Part shown: in pieces, positions 17,705-25,777 of the stretch
How the letters are laid out: every line of letters starts with the position of its first letter
Position numbering within the stretch: the first letter of the stretch is position 1
Assembly (NCBI GenBank): GCA_009784115.1
Contig: WRCH01000015.1
Location: 1 to 32,512, forward strand
DNA from: Chitinispirillia bacterium
Lineage (GTDB): Bacteria; Fibrobacterota; Chitinivibrionia; Chitinivibrionales; Chitinispirillaceae
Length of the DNA stretch: 32,512 nt
Direction of reading: 5' to 3'
The notes under the pieces: generated by a model
The model's input: only the letters and a program-made list of their open reading frames with translations
Database searches by the model: none
What the model was told of the DNA's origin: nothing
Program-made: the position numbers and the translations under genes

Positions 17705-18613
17705 ATGAACAGATTTACTAAAGCAGCTTTTGCGCTTTTGTTTACGGTTTGCGCGGTATCATCAAGTTACGCTATTGCGGGTATTGGGCTTCATTGGGGA
17801 TTTGATTTGTCGATGGAGATGAAAGACAATAAAGAGGATGTTGTGTATACGGTAGAGGATATTGGACGCATTCTTGGCTCTGCCAACCCTTTTAACCACC
17901 CCCGCGGGCCTAATGCCGGTGATCCTTTCCTCTTTATCTCACGCGAGAACTGGAAAAATTCACCGATTAACTTCGGCGGCAAGTTTTTTATCGATTTTGT
18001 CCCGGTAATTGACGCGATTGAGTTGTCATGCAACTTCGGGCTTTGGCAGTACGACGGAAAGATTAATTATCTTACCGTTGTTGACAATAGCGATCCGCTT
18101 AATCCTGTATTCGGCTACGGAGAACCTGTTTTATTAGGTCTTGATAATGTTGATCTCAGCTATTTCAGTCTCGGCGGCACTCCTTACGCTAAACTTAATC
18201 TTGATCTGTCGGTTAGACATAAACTTTTCGCACTGCCGGCAGATATTATCAAGTTCACCGGCGGTGTTGGCGCAAGCGTTCACTTCGCTACTCCTTTGCT
18301 CTCAAGCGGACTTATCAGCAACGTTATTGAGTCAACTAGAGATTTTGATATGGAAGGTCTAATAAATGGTGATCCGTTTGATGATAAGACCCAAAAAGCC
18401 ATTGTCCAAAAAATTATAGACGGCCTCGCCGAACCAGCTTTCGGAGCGCACGTTCTCCTCGGCATGCAGTTCAAGCTGCCTGTGATTCCAGTAGGCTTTT
18501 ATGTTGATGGAAAGTTTATGATTCCGATAACCGATTTTGAAGACTCCAAGGCCGGCAAGGATCTCAATGGTATGGGTCTTTTGATTAACGCCGGGATATC
18601 GCTCTCGTTTTAA
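17705..18613 (+). CDS. Probable outer-membrane beta-barrel protein
   Basis: A 302-aa exported protein that I cannot assign to a named family. It starts with a classic signal peptide (MNRFTKAAFALLFTVCAVSSSYA). The body alternates hydrophobic/polar residues in short strand-like stretches (INFGGKFFIDFVPV; YAKLNLDLSVRHKLF; IPVGFYVDGKFMIPI) and finishes INAGISLSF with a terminal Phe, the signature recognised by the BAM machinery. It has no OmpA-like domain. It is probably a small porin-like or transport barrel. It stands alone between tmk and uppP, with a hairpin terminator three bases after its stop. Confidence 0.6.
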   Translation: MNRFTKAAFALLFTVCAVSSSYAIAGIGLHWGFDLSMEMKDNKEDVVYTVEDIGRILGSANPFNHPRGPNAGDPFLFISRENWKNSPINFGGKFFIDFVPVIDAIELSCNFGLWQYDGKINYLTVVDNSDPLNPVFGYGEPVLLGLDNVDLSYFSLGGTPYAKLNLDLSVRHKLFALPADIIKFTGGVGASVHFATPLLSSGLISNVIESTRDFDMEGLINGDPFDDKTQKAIVQKIIDGLAEPAFGAHVLLGMQFKLPVIPVGFYVDGKFMIPITDFEDSKAGKDLNGMGLLINAGISLSF

Positions 18614-18616
18614 GAG

Positions 18617-18640
18617 CCCCGGCGATGCCGGGGATTTATT
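18617..18640 (+). terminator. Hairpin terminator after the outer-membrane protein gene
   Basis: CCCCGGC and GCCGGGG form a perfect 7-bp GC-rich stem with a three-base loop, followed by ATTTATT. It begins three bases after the stop codon. The U tract is weak. A smaller CACCC/GGGTG hairpin lies just downstream (18646-18660), before uppP. Confidence 0.6.
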
Positions 18641-18699
18641 GATGTCACCCATTTGGGGTGCGGGAAATCATTATCAACGAAAGATATCTAACTGAAATT

Positions 18700-19563
18700 A
18701 TGGAACTTATAAAAACTGTACTGCTTGGAATAATTCAGGGGTTGACTGAATTTCTCCCTGTTTCATCTTCAGGACATCTTATTCTCGCTCAGACGTTTTT
18801 GGGGGTAACAGATCCGCATGAAGCGGGCGGGTCGGCCATGCTGCTTGAGGTGATGCTGCATGTGGCGACCGGTATTGCGGTGCTGTACGTGTTTCGTAAG
18901 GATATCATCGGCATTATAACCGGATGCGTATCGAAAGACACGCTTGTCAGAAAGGATTCGCTGACTTATTCGGGATATGTGATTCTCGCGACGATGCCGG
19001 CGGCGTTTGTGGGGATATTTTTTAAGAAGTATATCAACGTACTGTTTGATACTTCCGGCGGAACTTTGATGCCGGCGTATCTCGCGTCGTTCATGCTGCT
19101 TGTTACCGCCGGACTGCTTTTCCTCACGCTGATAAAAAAGGGCAGCAGTATTTTTGACGGGAAGCTGACGCTTGTAAAAGTCTTAGCCATCGGCGCCATG
19201 CAAGCCGTCGCCATCACCCCGGGGATATCCCGCAGCGGGTCAACGATTGCGATAGCGCTGCTTGTGGGCGTCTCACGCACCGAAGCGGGGCGCTTCTCCT
19301 TTATGCTTGCGTTACCGGCAATTTTTGGGAGTGCGCTTTTGGAGGCGCGGCATGTCGAATCATTTAAAGCACTCTTTTCGGCAGACATGATCGCGGGATT
19401 CATCGCAAGTTTTGTGGTTGGCATTGTAGCTTTAAAGTTTTTATTATCATTTATCAAAAAAGGCAAGCTCCACTACTTCGCGTACTACTGTATAGCGGCC
19501 TCTATCATAAGCCTCGTATGCCTCACCTTTTTCCCAAATCTTATTCACAGAGGAGGGGTGTAA
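18700..19563 (+). CDS. uppP: Undecaprenyl-diphosphate phosphatase
   Basis: An integral membrane phosphatase (BacA/UppP) that recycles undecaprenyl pyrophosphate to the lipid carrier for peptidoglycan and LPS O-unit synthesis. It is recognised by GIIQGLTEFLPVSSSGHL near the N-terminus and the second catalytic region ITPGISRSGSTIAIALLVGVSR, with about eight hydrophobic segments. The ORF track begins at GTG 18658. I prefer ATG 18700, which gives the family-typical start MELIKTVLLGIIQG and 287 aa, although its Shine-Dalgarno is poor. The HIT gene follows one base after the stop. Confidence 0.95.
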   Translation: MELIKTVLLGIIQGLTEFLPVSSSGHLILAQTFLGVTDPHEAGGSAMLLEVMLHVATGIAVLYVFRKDIIGIITGCVSKDTLVRKDSLTYSGYVILATMPAAFVGIFFKKYINVLFDTSGGTLMPAYLASFMLLVTAGLLFLTLIKKGSSIFDGKLTLVKVLAIGAMQAVAITPGISRSGSTIAIALLVGVSRTEAGRFSFMLALPAIFGSALLEARHVESFKALFSADMIAGFIASFVVGIVALKFLLSFIKKGKLHYFAYYCIAASIISLVCLTFFPNLIHRGGV

Positions 19564-19564
19564 A

Positions 19565-20050
19565 ATGGAACGGCTTTGGGCTCCGTGGAGGATGACTTAC
19601 ATAAAAGGCGTCAAGAAAGAGGAAGAAGGTTGTATCTTCTGTACAAAACCGGCGCAAACTAATGACAGGGAAAATCTTCTTCTTTTCAGGGGACAGAAAT
19701 CTTTCGTGCTGATGAATCTTTTCCCGTACAACAACGGTCACCTGATGATAATTCCCTACAAGCACACATCCGACATCCTCGATATTGACAAAGAGACATC
19801 CGATGAGATGTGGGAGCTTTTAACCTTGAGTAAAAGAGTTCTTACGGCAGTAATGAATCCCGAAGGATTCAACGCAGGGATGAACATCGGGCGCAACGCG
19901 GGAGCTGGTATCGATCAGCACATCCATCTGCACATAGTCCCCCGCTGGAACGGCGACACCAATTTTATGCCGGTGACCGGTGAAACAAAAGTGATCTCGC
20001 AAGCGTTAAGCGAAACGTATGACGCACTTCTGCCGCATTTTTCAAGATAG
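19565..20050 (+). CDS. HIT family nucleotide hydrolase/phosphorylase (Ap4A-type)
   Basis: A 161-aa histidine-triad protein. The N-terminus MERLWAPWRMTYIKG with C23xxC26 matches the branch that contains the mycobacterial-type Ap4A phosphorylase, and the catalytic triad is HIHLH (H119, H121, H123) in IDQHIHLHIVPRW. It likely cleaves diadenosine polyphosphates or related nucleotides in the cytosol. A strong GAGGAGG lies nine bases before the ATG, inside the end of uppP, so the two genes are surely cotranscribed. The exact substrate cannot be read from sequence. Confidence 0.88.
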   Translation: MERLWAPWRMTYIKGVKKEEEGCIFCTKPAQTNDRENLLLFRGQKSFVLMNLFPYNNGHLMIIPYKHTSDILDIDKETSDEMWELLTLSKRVLTAVMNPEGFNAGMNIGRNAGAGIDQHIHLHIVPRWNGDTNFMPVTGETKVISQALSETYDALLPHFSR

Positions 20051-20054
20051 ATTT

Positions 20055-20801
20055 TTATTGTTTATCAGTTAGAAAACTTTTCAGTTCTATATTACCGTCA
20101 CGCAGCACAGCATAGTTGTAGTGATTCATCCACGCGCCGGTATTGCAATATTCGCCTTCGTCAAACTTGTGGATTTCTCCATAGTGGGTATGACCAAAAA
20201 CCACAAGATCGCACGCTTTTTGTTTCATTCTCTTACGCGCGGCGCGGCGGTACTTTTCTATGATTTCGGGAGTCCGGCGAAGCTCTGAATATTTTCTGTG
20301 AGATTTTGAGCAGTAGATACCGAAAGCCACGCCGATATCGGGATGAATAATTTTGTAAAGTTTTTGAAGCAGCTTATTGCGTAAAAATATTTTCGAGATT
20401 CTGTAGCTCACATCATGCCTTAAAATACCATCCCCGTGGCAGAGATGAACTTTCCTGCCCTGCAGTTCAAGTTGAAGAGTGTCATTATAAATAGAGATAC
20501 CAATCGTCTTTTTTAAAAAAGGGCCGAACGCAAAGTCGTGATTGCCGGCTAAGTAATGTACTTTTACACCGGCCTCAACCAAACGGCGAAGTTCATGCAA
20601 AATAGGAAAGTAGTCTGGACGAATGGCGAAGCGGTACTCAATCCAAAAATCAAACAGATCACCCACAATGAACAGATCCGTCGCGCGTTCACACATCTGC
20701 GCCGTTAGATCCTTAAACAGCTCCACCCTGTAATCGGGAGATTTCGTGCCAATACCGAAGTGGGCGTCTGATATAAAATATACGGTGTCTCTGCTGCTCA
20801 T
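20055..20801 (-). CDS. lpxH: UDP-2,3-diacylglucosamine diphosphatase (LpxH-type)
   Basis: A calcineurin-like metallophosphoesterase of 248 aa that hydrolyses UDP-2,3-diacylglucosamine to lipid X during lipid A synthesis. All metal-binding blocks are present: SDAHFG (D12, H14), VGDLFDFW (D48, D51), AGNHDF (86-90), CHGDG (H122) and FGHTH (H204, H206). LpxH-like features include the helical insertion with Arg/Lys between HGD and GHTH. The gene converges on the HIT gene with a four-base gap and lies 56 bp downstream of the acidic small protein. Its ribosome binding site is weak. A related LpxH2-like hydrolase cannot be excluded. Confidence 0.85.
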   Translation of the reverse strand: MSSRDTVYFISDAHFGIGTKSPDYRVELFKDLTAQMCERATDLFIVGDLFDFWIEYRFAIRPDYFPILHELRRLVEAGVKVHYLAGNHDFAFGPFLKKTIGISIYNDTLQLELQGRKVHLCHGDGILRHDVSYRISKIFLRNKLLQKLYKIIHPDIGVAFGIYCSKSHRKYSELRRTPEIIEKYRRAARKRMKQKACDLVVFGHTHYGEIHKFDEGEYCNTGAWMNHYNYAVLRDGNIELKSFLTDKQ

Positions 20802-20824
20802 GGATCAATCAACCAATCTTAAGC

Positions 20825-20842
20825 ATAGGGGATTTCCCCTAT
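20825..20842. other. Short perfect hairpin between acidic ORF and lpxH
   Basis: ATAGGGGA and TCCCCTAT form an 8-bp perfect stem with a two-base loop, between the stop of the 61-aa acidic gene and the lpxH start. No U tract follows on either strand, so it may be a processing or leader structure, or a weak terminator. Confidence 0.4.
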
Positions 20843-20857
20843 AGTGTATACGGCAAG

Positions 20858-21043
20858 TTATTCCCAAAGATCTTCCGTAGTATCAAGATCACCCGCCATA
20901 TCACTGAAGTTGGCGTTCTCGTCGTACATATTGCCAAAGTTGAGTTCGCGCATCTCCTCTTCAAGCTCTGTGCCTTCGTCAACGTATCTTTCATCTACAT
21001 CACGCAGAATCTCATCGGCGTCAAACTGTTCATCAAGAATCAC
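20858..21043 (-). CDS. Small, highly acidic protein (61 aa)
   Basis: I do not recognise the family. The ORF track starts at an ATG at 21070, but the ribosome binding site AGGAGG (21051-21056) lies inside that extension, seven bases before a GTG at 21043. The GTG is clearly the better start and gives MILDEQFDADEILRDVDERY. More than a third of the residues are Asp or Glu and there is almost no Lys. There is no signal peptide or membrane span. The strong Shine-Dalgarno argues that it is really translated. It lies 56 bp upstream of lpxH on the same strand. The function is unknown; an acidic adaptor or regulator is only a guess. Confidence 0.65.
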   Translation of the reverse strand: MILDEQFDADEILRDVDERYVDEGTELEEEMRELNFGNMYDENANFSDMAGDLDTTEDLWE

Positions 21044-21050
21044 GTTACTA

Positions 21051-21056
21051 CCTCCT
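21051..21056 (-). promoter_or_regulatory. Ribosome binding site selecting GTG 21043
   Basis: A full consensus AGGAGG on the minus strand with a seven-base spacer to GTG. It falls inside the longer ORF and decides the start of the acidic protein. Confidence 0.8.
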
Positions 21057-21179
21057 AAAACTTTTTTCAATTAAGTTACCGGTTTCCATATTATAGTATG
21101 AAGATGAATAATAATGAATTTTCCACATCATTGTCAAGTTTTTTTTAAAGTTTTTTTAATTTTTTTTATATACCGCTTC

Positions 21180-21263
21180 ACGGCATAAATCTACACTGTG
21201 CCGCTAAGCAACAGAGCCGGCCCTACGTGCAGTTGCGTGCGGTGCGGTGTAGATTTATGCCGT
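21180..21263 (+). repeat. Palindromic interspersed element, copy B
   Basis: The arms are ACGGCATAAATCTACACTG (21180-21198) and its partner at 21245-21263, fully paired with one G-U wobble in plus-strand RNA. The first 34 bases of the centre match copy A at 32 positions, followed by about 12 extra bases. Relative to copy A, two neighbouring stem pairs change on both sides (T-A to C-G and G-C to T-A), so pairing is kept. It lies between trxB and the acidic gene, on the strand opposite to both. Confidence 0.85.
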
Positions 21264-21365
21264 TACTCAGTATATATCAAAAAAAATGATATTTTTTGTA
21301 TTGATTTTTGAAGAAAAGTACGTTTTTTGCGGGGATAATATTGTGAGAAAAAATATGATTTTAAT

Positions 21366-21394
21366 AAAAAAAGGGAAAGCCGCCCCCTCTTTCC
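21366..21394 (-). terminator. Rho-independent terminator of the trxB operon
   Basis: On the minus strand GGAAAG and CTTTCC form a 6-bp stem with a nine-base G-rich loop, followed at once by a seven-T run. It starts ten bases after the trxB stop codon and closes the pfkB-uxs-CDP-alcohol transferase-trxB group. Confidence 0.75.
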
Positions 21395-21403
21395 TGCCAA
21401 AAA

Positions 21404-22345
21404 TCAAGATAGAAAATTTAAAAAATGTTCAGTATCAATTACGGCTTGACAACCACTTGCCGCCGCTGTAATTGCCTGACGGTATTTTGTATCCTGAACA
21501 TCTCCCGCGGCAAACACGCCATCTTTGGATGTTGCCGTAGAGCTTGACTTTGTAATAATATATCCCTGTGAATCCAATTCAAGCTGATCTTTTAGAAAAG
21601 CTGTATTTGGCTGATGGCCAATGGCCTCAAACGCTCCCGCCGCCGTGATTTCAGAAAGCTCGCCTGTAACAGTATCACGCAAACGTAAAGCTGATAACGA
21701 TTTATCACCAATAAACTCTTCAACCGTTTTATTCCACAGGATCTCTACCTTGGGATGATTAAGAATTCGCTCCTGCATAATTTTACTTGCACGCAATTCA
21801 TCTCTGCGGTGAATCAAATATACTTTTGACGCGAATTGAGTAAGGTGCAGAGCTTCTTCCACCGCGGTGTCCCCCCCGCCGATTACAGCGAGCGGATTAT
21901 TTCTAAATACCGGCAGCGCTCCGTCACAAACCGCGCATGCGGAGATCCCCCTGCCCCACAATCTCTTTTCACTGTCAAGAGGAAGTCTCTTGGCAAGTGC
22001 GCCTGTCGCAATTATCAACGCGCCGGCAGTATAAGTCTCTTCACTTGATGAGATTACAGTAAATGGACGAACATCAAGTTTTACAGAAATAACATCTTCC
22101 ATTATGAGACGGGCGCCTAAATTAACCGCCTGTTCGCGCATATTTGACATGAGAGAAGGCCCCATAATACCCTCGGGAAAGCCGGGGAAATTCTCAACCA
22201 AACTTGTTATCATAAGCTGACCGCCGGGAATTCCTCCATCCTGAAATCCCTCAAAAAGCAGAGGCTTCATATTAGCGCGCGATGCGTAGATCGCGGCAGT
22301 AAGCCCCGCTGGGCCCGAACCTATTATTATTACTTTTTCTGACAT
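21404..22345 (-). CDS. trxB: Thioredoxin reductase
   Basis: An FAD/NADPH flavoenzyme reducing thioredoxin in the cytosol. The 313-aa length is typical. It shows the FAD dinucleotide motif GSGPAGLTAAIYASRA, the redox pair CAVC (C137, C140) followed by DG, the NADPH motif VIGGGDTAVEEA, and the C-terminal FAD-binding GVFAAGDVQDTKYRQAITAAASG. It overlaps the end of the CDP-alcohol transferase gene by 16 bases, so translation is probably coupled, and it is the last gene of its operon. Confidence 0.96.
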   Translation of the reverse strand: MSEKVIIIGSGPAGLTAAIYASRANMKPLLFEGFQDGGIPGGQLMITSLVENFPGFPEGIMGPSLMSNMREQAVNLGARLIMEDVISVKLDVRPFTVISSSEETYTAGALIIATGALAKRLPLDSEKRLWGRGISACAVCDGALPVFRNNPLAVIGGGDTAVEEALHLTQFASKVYLIHRRDELRASKIMQERILNHPKVEILWNKTVEEFIGDKSLSALRLRDTVTGELSEITAAGAFEAIGHQPNTAFLKDQLELDSQGYIITKSSSTATSKDGVFAAGDVQDTKYRQAITAAASGCQAVIDTEHFLNFLS

Positions 22346-22962
22346 GATGAACCTTCCGAAATTTCAGTTTTACGCTTACACTGTATTGCCGAGCTGATAA
22401 GCCTCTCCATTGCGGTTACTATACTAAGCAGAGATATTATACCGATAATCCACAACATCGCCACAGGGCCAAACACAAGGCCGGTACCAAAAAGAAAGAG
22501 TCTTTCCGGGCGCTGCATAAATCCTCTTGAGCACTTGATCCCAATCCCGTCGCAGCACGCCTTTACATAACTTACCATCACAGAACCCGCGAGAGTCGTA
22601 TAACACAGATACACTCCCCATGTACGCAGTTCAGGATCATTCATATAAAATACAAGAAGACCTGCCAAAAAAAGAATCTCCGTGATTCTATCACAGCTTG
22701 AGTCGAGAATAGAACCAAACAAACTCTTTTTCCCGTACTCACGCGCAAGCTGTCCGTCAATCCCATCCATAAACGAACCGATTACCAAAAGAGCAAAAGC
22801 ATAGAGCCAGTAATCAAGGCCAAGAGCGGTTAAAAAACCTGAGCCCGCAAAAAGTATAACTCCCAAAATAGTGATATGGTTAGGATGAACTCCAAGACGG
22901 GCAAAAAATTTCATCGCCGGTCTCAAAAAAGCGTTAAATCCGGGTTTTAACTTGTCAAACAT
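22330..22962 (-). CDS. CDP-alcohol phosphatidyltransferase family protein
   Basis: A 210-aa membrane enzyme that transfers an alcohol head group to CDP-diacylglycerol. The full family signature D-G-x2-A-R-x8-G-x3-D-x3-D is present (DGQLAREYGKKSLFGSILD, then SSCD). It has about six hydrophobic segments. The N-terminus (LRPAMKFFARLGVHPNHITILG) resembles the branch with phosphatidylinositol-phosphate and archaetidylinositol-phosphate synthases more than PgsA, but the head group cannot be fixed from sequence. AAGGA lies 11 bases upstream. It overlaps trxB and follows uxs by 63 bp. Confidence 0.85.
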   Translation of the reverse strand: MFDKLKPGFNAFLRPAMKFFARLGVHPNHITILGVILFAGSGFLTALGLDYWLYAFALLVIGSFMDGIDGQLAREYGKKSLFGSILDSSCDRITEILFLAGLLVFYMNDPELRTWGVYLCYTTLAGSVMVSYVKACCDGIGIKCSRGFMQRPERLFLFGTGLVFGPVAMLWIIGIISLLSIVTAMERLISSAIQCKRKTEISEGSSCQKK

Positions 22963-23025
22963 TTTTAACTGTTATCCTTATTATATAATATATGTTAATA
23001 CAACTAACTATACTGTTATCCGATG

Positions 23026-23964
23026 TTATTCCAAATTATCTTTAAAATATTCAATTGTTTTGACTAATCCAACCTTAAGAGGAACCACAGGCTCCCATCC
23101 CAATTTCTCTTTTGCCAAACATATATCAGGCTTGCGCTGTCTTGGATCATCAGACGGAAGCGGCTTATAGATAATCTTAGATTTACTTCCCGTAAGCGTG
23201 ATAACCTCTTCAGCGAGTTGCTTAATTGTAAACTCACCCGGATTACCCACATTTACAGGGCCTGTGATATTTTCAGTATTCATCAGCCGCATCATCCCCT
23301 CAATAAGATCATCCGCAAAGCAGAATGACCGTGTCTGCGCGCCGTCTCCGTAAATTGTAATATCATTCCCCTTAAGCGCCTGAACAATAAAGTTCGACAC
23401 AACGCGGCCATCGTTAGGGTGCATGCGCGGGCCGTAGGTATTAAAAATACGTATGACTCTTATGTCAACACTGTTCATACGGTGGTAATCAAAAAACAGT
23501 GTCTCGGCGACTCTTTTACCCTCATCATAACATGACCGTAAACCTATAGGATTGACATTTCCCCAATAGCTCTCTTTTTGCGGATGCTCATGAGGGTCGC
23601 CGTAAACCTCTGATGTGGAAGCCTGCAGTACGCGCGCTTTCACCCGCTTTGCAAGTCCCAGCACGTTGATCGCTCCCAGTACAGACGTTTTAATCGTTTT
23701 AACCGCGTTATATTGATAGTGAACCGGTGAAGCGGGGCAGGCTAAATTATAGATTTGGTCAACTTCCAAATATATAGGTAAAGCGACGTCATGACGCATA
23801 AGCTCGAAATTTTTAAGCCCCATCAGATGTTCAACGTTTTTTTTGCGGCCTGTGAAGTAGTTGTCAAGACAGATAACGTCATGCCCCTGTTCTGTTAGAC
23901 GATCACACAGATGCGATCCTAAAAAACCCGCTCCGCCGGTAACTAAAATTCGTTTTGTCTTCAT
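23026..23964 (-). CDS. UDP-glucuronate decarboxylase (UDP-xylose synthase)
   Basis: A short-chain dehydrogenase/reductase of the extended type, 312 aa, converting UDP-glucuronate to UDP-xylose for cell-surface glycans. It has the NAD motif [10 protein letters not shown] (9-18), [25 protein letters not shown], which is diagnostic for UXS rather than GalE, the catalytic Y146xxxK150 in SCYDEGKR, and [21 protein letters not shown]. It starts 17 bp after the sugar kinase gene. No UDP-glucose dehydrogenase is seen in the window, so the UDP-glucuronate source is elsewhere. Confidence 0.93.
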   Translation of the reverse strand: MKTKRILVTGGAGFLGSHLCDRLTEQGHDVICLDNYFTGRKKNVEHLMGLKNFELMRHDVALPIYLEVDQIYNLACPASPVHYQYNAVKTIKTSVLGAINVLGLAKRVKARVLQASTSEVYGDPHEHPQKESYWGNVNPIGLRSCYDEGKRVAETLFFDYHRMNSVDIRVIRIFNTYGPRMHPNDGRVVSNFIVQALKGNDITIYGDGAQTRSFCFADDLIEGMMRLMNTENITGPVNVGNPGEFTIKQLAEEVITLTGSKSKIIYKPLPSDDPRQRKPDICLAKEKLGWEPVVPLKVGLVKTIEYFKDNLE

Positions 23965-23981
23965 TTAATTGACCAAGCCTT

Positions 23982-24914
23982 TCAAATTGCTGTTATTTTT
24001 ACATCTTCCATTAATTGCCATACTTCATCGCGTGTAACGATTCCCGGGCCCTCGTGCATACTTTTTGATGTACCGCACGCGATTGCCAAACGACAAGTTT
24101 CAATAAATGAAAAGTTTCTCCTCTGCGCAACTAAAATCCCTGCCGCAAGCGCGTCGCCGCATCCTACAGTATCAACAGTTTTTACATCGGGAGGCGAGCA
24201 CAAAAGGCAATCGTTTCCGTGGATTGCTATCATACCATCCACTCCAAGTGAAACAAAAACATAAGCGATGCCCATGTCAATAAATCTTTTGGCGCACAAT
24301 GCCAAATGATGCACACCCTTTATCTCTTTCTCACCAAAGAACTCCTGCAGTTCGTTTTGATTTGGTTTAAGTATCTGCGGTCTTGCCCGCGCGCCCATCT
24401 TAAGAGCTATGCCTCTTGTGTCAAGAAGAGCGTTTGCGCCTTTGTCTTTACACATATTTATCGCGTGCAAATAAACATCATTATGAAAGCCGGGAGGTAT
24501 ACTTCCGCTGAAGCACCAGCTGCTGCCGTTTTGTATGTGTTTATCAACAAACTGTAAAAACTCATCCTGAATTCTAACAGGAAGCGGCGCTGACGCGCTG
24601 TTGATGTGCGTAACGCAATTGCGCTGTTTATCATGAAGCGTAATGTTTACACGCGCGTTTCCTTCAACCTCATATAAAAAAGGCGTAATCCTGCAATCCT
24701 CAATAAACGTAGTAAACTTGCGCATATCATTTTGAGGGATAAGCCCCGCGACTGCTGTCTCTTCACCAAGAGTAGCAATAACACGCGCTACATTCAGCCC
24801 CTTGCCGGACGGAATCACAGAAGAGGGGGTATCAAGAAGCGTTGTTCCGTGTTCAAAACCATCCGCCCGGTAAATTACATCTACAGCAGGATTAAAAAGT
24901 GTACAAACTATCAA
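23982..24914 (-). CDS. PfkB-family sugar-phosphate kinase (1-phosphofructokinase-like)
   Basis: A ribokinase-fold ATP-dependent kinase of 310 aa. The N-terminal TLFNPAVDVIYRADGF and SGKGLNVARVIATLG (36-50) match the FruK/LacC branch, which phosphorylates fructose-1-phosphate or tagatose-6-phosphate. The ATP/anion-hole motif is DTVGCGDALAAG with catalytic D254, where Cys replaces the common Ala of GAGD. No PTS or transporter gene lies nearby, so the substrate is not settled by context. It is the first gene of a minus-strand group with uxs, the CDP-alcohol transferase and trxB. Confidence 0.85.
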   Translation of the reverse strand: MIVCTLFNPAVDVIYRADGFEHGTTLLDTPSSVIPSGKGLNVARVIATLGEETAVAGLIPQNDMRKFTTFIEDCRITPFLYEVEGNARVNITLHDKQRNCVTHINSASAPLPVRIQDEFLQFVDKHIQNGSSWCFSGSIPPGFHNDVYLHAINMCKDKGANALLDTRGIALKMGARARPQILKPNQNELQEFFGEKEIKGVHHLALCAKRFIDMGIAYVFVSLGVDGMIAIHGNDCLLCSPPDVKTVDTVGCGDALAAGILVAQRRNFSFIETCRLAIACGTSKSMHEGPGIVTRDEVWQLMEDVKITAI

Positions 24915-25325
24915 AATGCCCTCTGCTTTTCAGGCCGGTTTATAATTAATATTAATATAGAGTATAGAAAATAAATAGCGGGCAGCAGGAATTAACAGTA
25001 TTTATTACAAAGTTCTAAAATTGGCAGCTGGCAGCTGCCGATTTTGATATAGACCGGTACATTGCAATTGAGAGCCGCCATAATCGTAATCGTGGCGCAT
25101 CCGCCATCTTGACCCGCTCCATACTGAACAGTTATATTTATTTTATATCTAAGCAAGTAAGTTTCGCCTGAGTTTACATTCCAAATTTCTCATTTTCAAT
25201 CTCATTTTCCCATTTTTACACATAATTGTTTCGTCATCTCAAATCTCATAATTTCAGATTTGTTTTTCGTTTTACTTTTTAAGTTTAAAATAATCTTGCA
25301 GAAATTCTCGAAATCATATATACTA
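24915..25325. other. Intergenic region, 411 bp, no gene
   Basis: AT-rich spacer upstream of the sugar kinase. It contains a tandem GGCAGCT duplication ending in the palindrome GGCAGCTGCC (25023-25039), pyrimidine-rich direct repeats (TCTCATTTTC-like, about 25187-25215) and a weak hairpin CAAATCT/AGATTTG (25240-25262) followed by TTTTTCGTTTT, which looks like a plus-strand terminator without an obvious gene. The kinase promoter should be near 24920-24990. The part next to 25326 is probably the upstream flank of the decayed nuclease gene. Confidence 0.5.
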
Positions 25326-25731
25326 ATGAAGCCAATGGCTGAAATACCGGCAGACGCAGACATTTTAGAGCCGTCCCATGATCACATATTTAAAACGTTG
25401 CTCACGCATCCTGATGCAGAGGGCATTGCTTGAAGAATGGTCGCTGTTTTTCAAATATGCGCCGGATCCAAAGTACAGAGGTTTGATAAATAGCGTTATC
25501 AATAAGAATAAGGGGATAGGGATGGCCGCTAAAGTATTAATGGAAATAAGCAAAGACGAACACGAGCGTGCCCGTTTGAGAAGTCGGCGAATGGCAGAGA
25601 CAGACAGGATTTCTGACCTGCTTACTGCTGAGGCAAGAGGTGAAGCAAAGGGACGGGCAGAGATACTCGCCCTCCTCCATAACAAAATATTTTCTCGCCT
25701 TTCCTCGTATGGATTGGCGTCATTTTTATAA
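25326..25731 (+). pseudogene. Remnant of an Rpn/PDDEXK_2-type transposase nuclease gene
   Basis: From ATG 25326 the frame reads an N-terminus ending DHIFKTLLTHPDAEGIA, stopping at TGA 25431. The DHIFKTLL stretch resembles the opening of Rpn (recombination-promoting nuclease, PDDEXK_2) proteins. The +1 frame, open from 25378, then reads LLEEWSLFFKYAPDPKYRGL and ISKDEHERARLRSRRMAETD, which resembles the C-terminal part of the same family including the helical AEARGEAKGRAE tail. The central nuclease domain with its catalytic residues (roughly 150 aa in intact members) is missing. The gene has therefore lost its core and shifted frame at about 25420-25430. The family spreads horizontally. The ORF track shows only the C-terminal piece. 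Confidence 0.65.
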
Positions 25732-25777
25732 TCCAGCACAAAAGACCAAACAAGTTCTATTTAGCGTTCTGCATCAA

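Larger units (their letters stand above)
21044..21403. other. Intergenic region with AT-rich tract and palindromic element B
   Basis: This 360-bp gap between the acidic ORF and trxB holds a T-rich low-complexity tract (about 21139-21170), palindromic element B (21180-21263) and the trxB terminator (21366-21394). The plus ORF at 21286-21471 runs through the terminator into antisense trxB and looks spurious. The promoter of the acidic gene/lpxH should lie just right of 21070, within the AT-rich part. Confidence 0.6.

Noticed and set aside
18658-18699. GTG 18658 as the uppP start
   Set aside because: The added 14 residues lie before the family-typical start and overlap a small hairpin; ATG 18700 fits better.
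21286-21471. Plus-strand ORF of 61 aa in the trxB downstream gap
   Set aside because: Runs through the trxB terminator and into antisense trxB; composition is low complexity.
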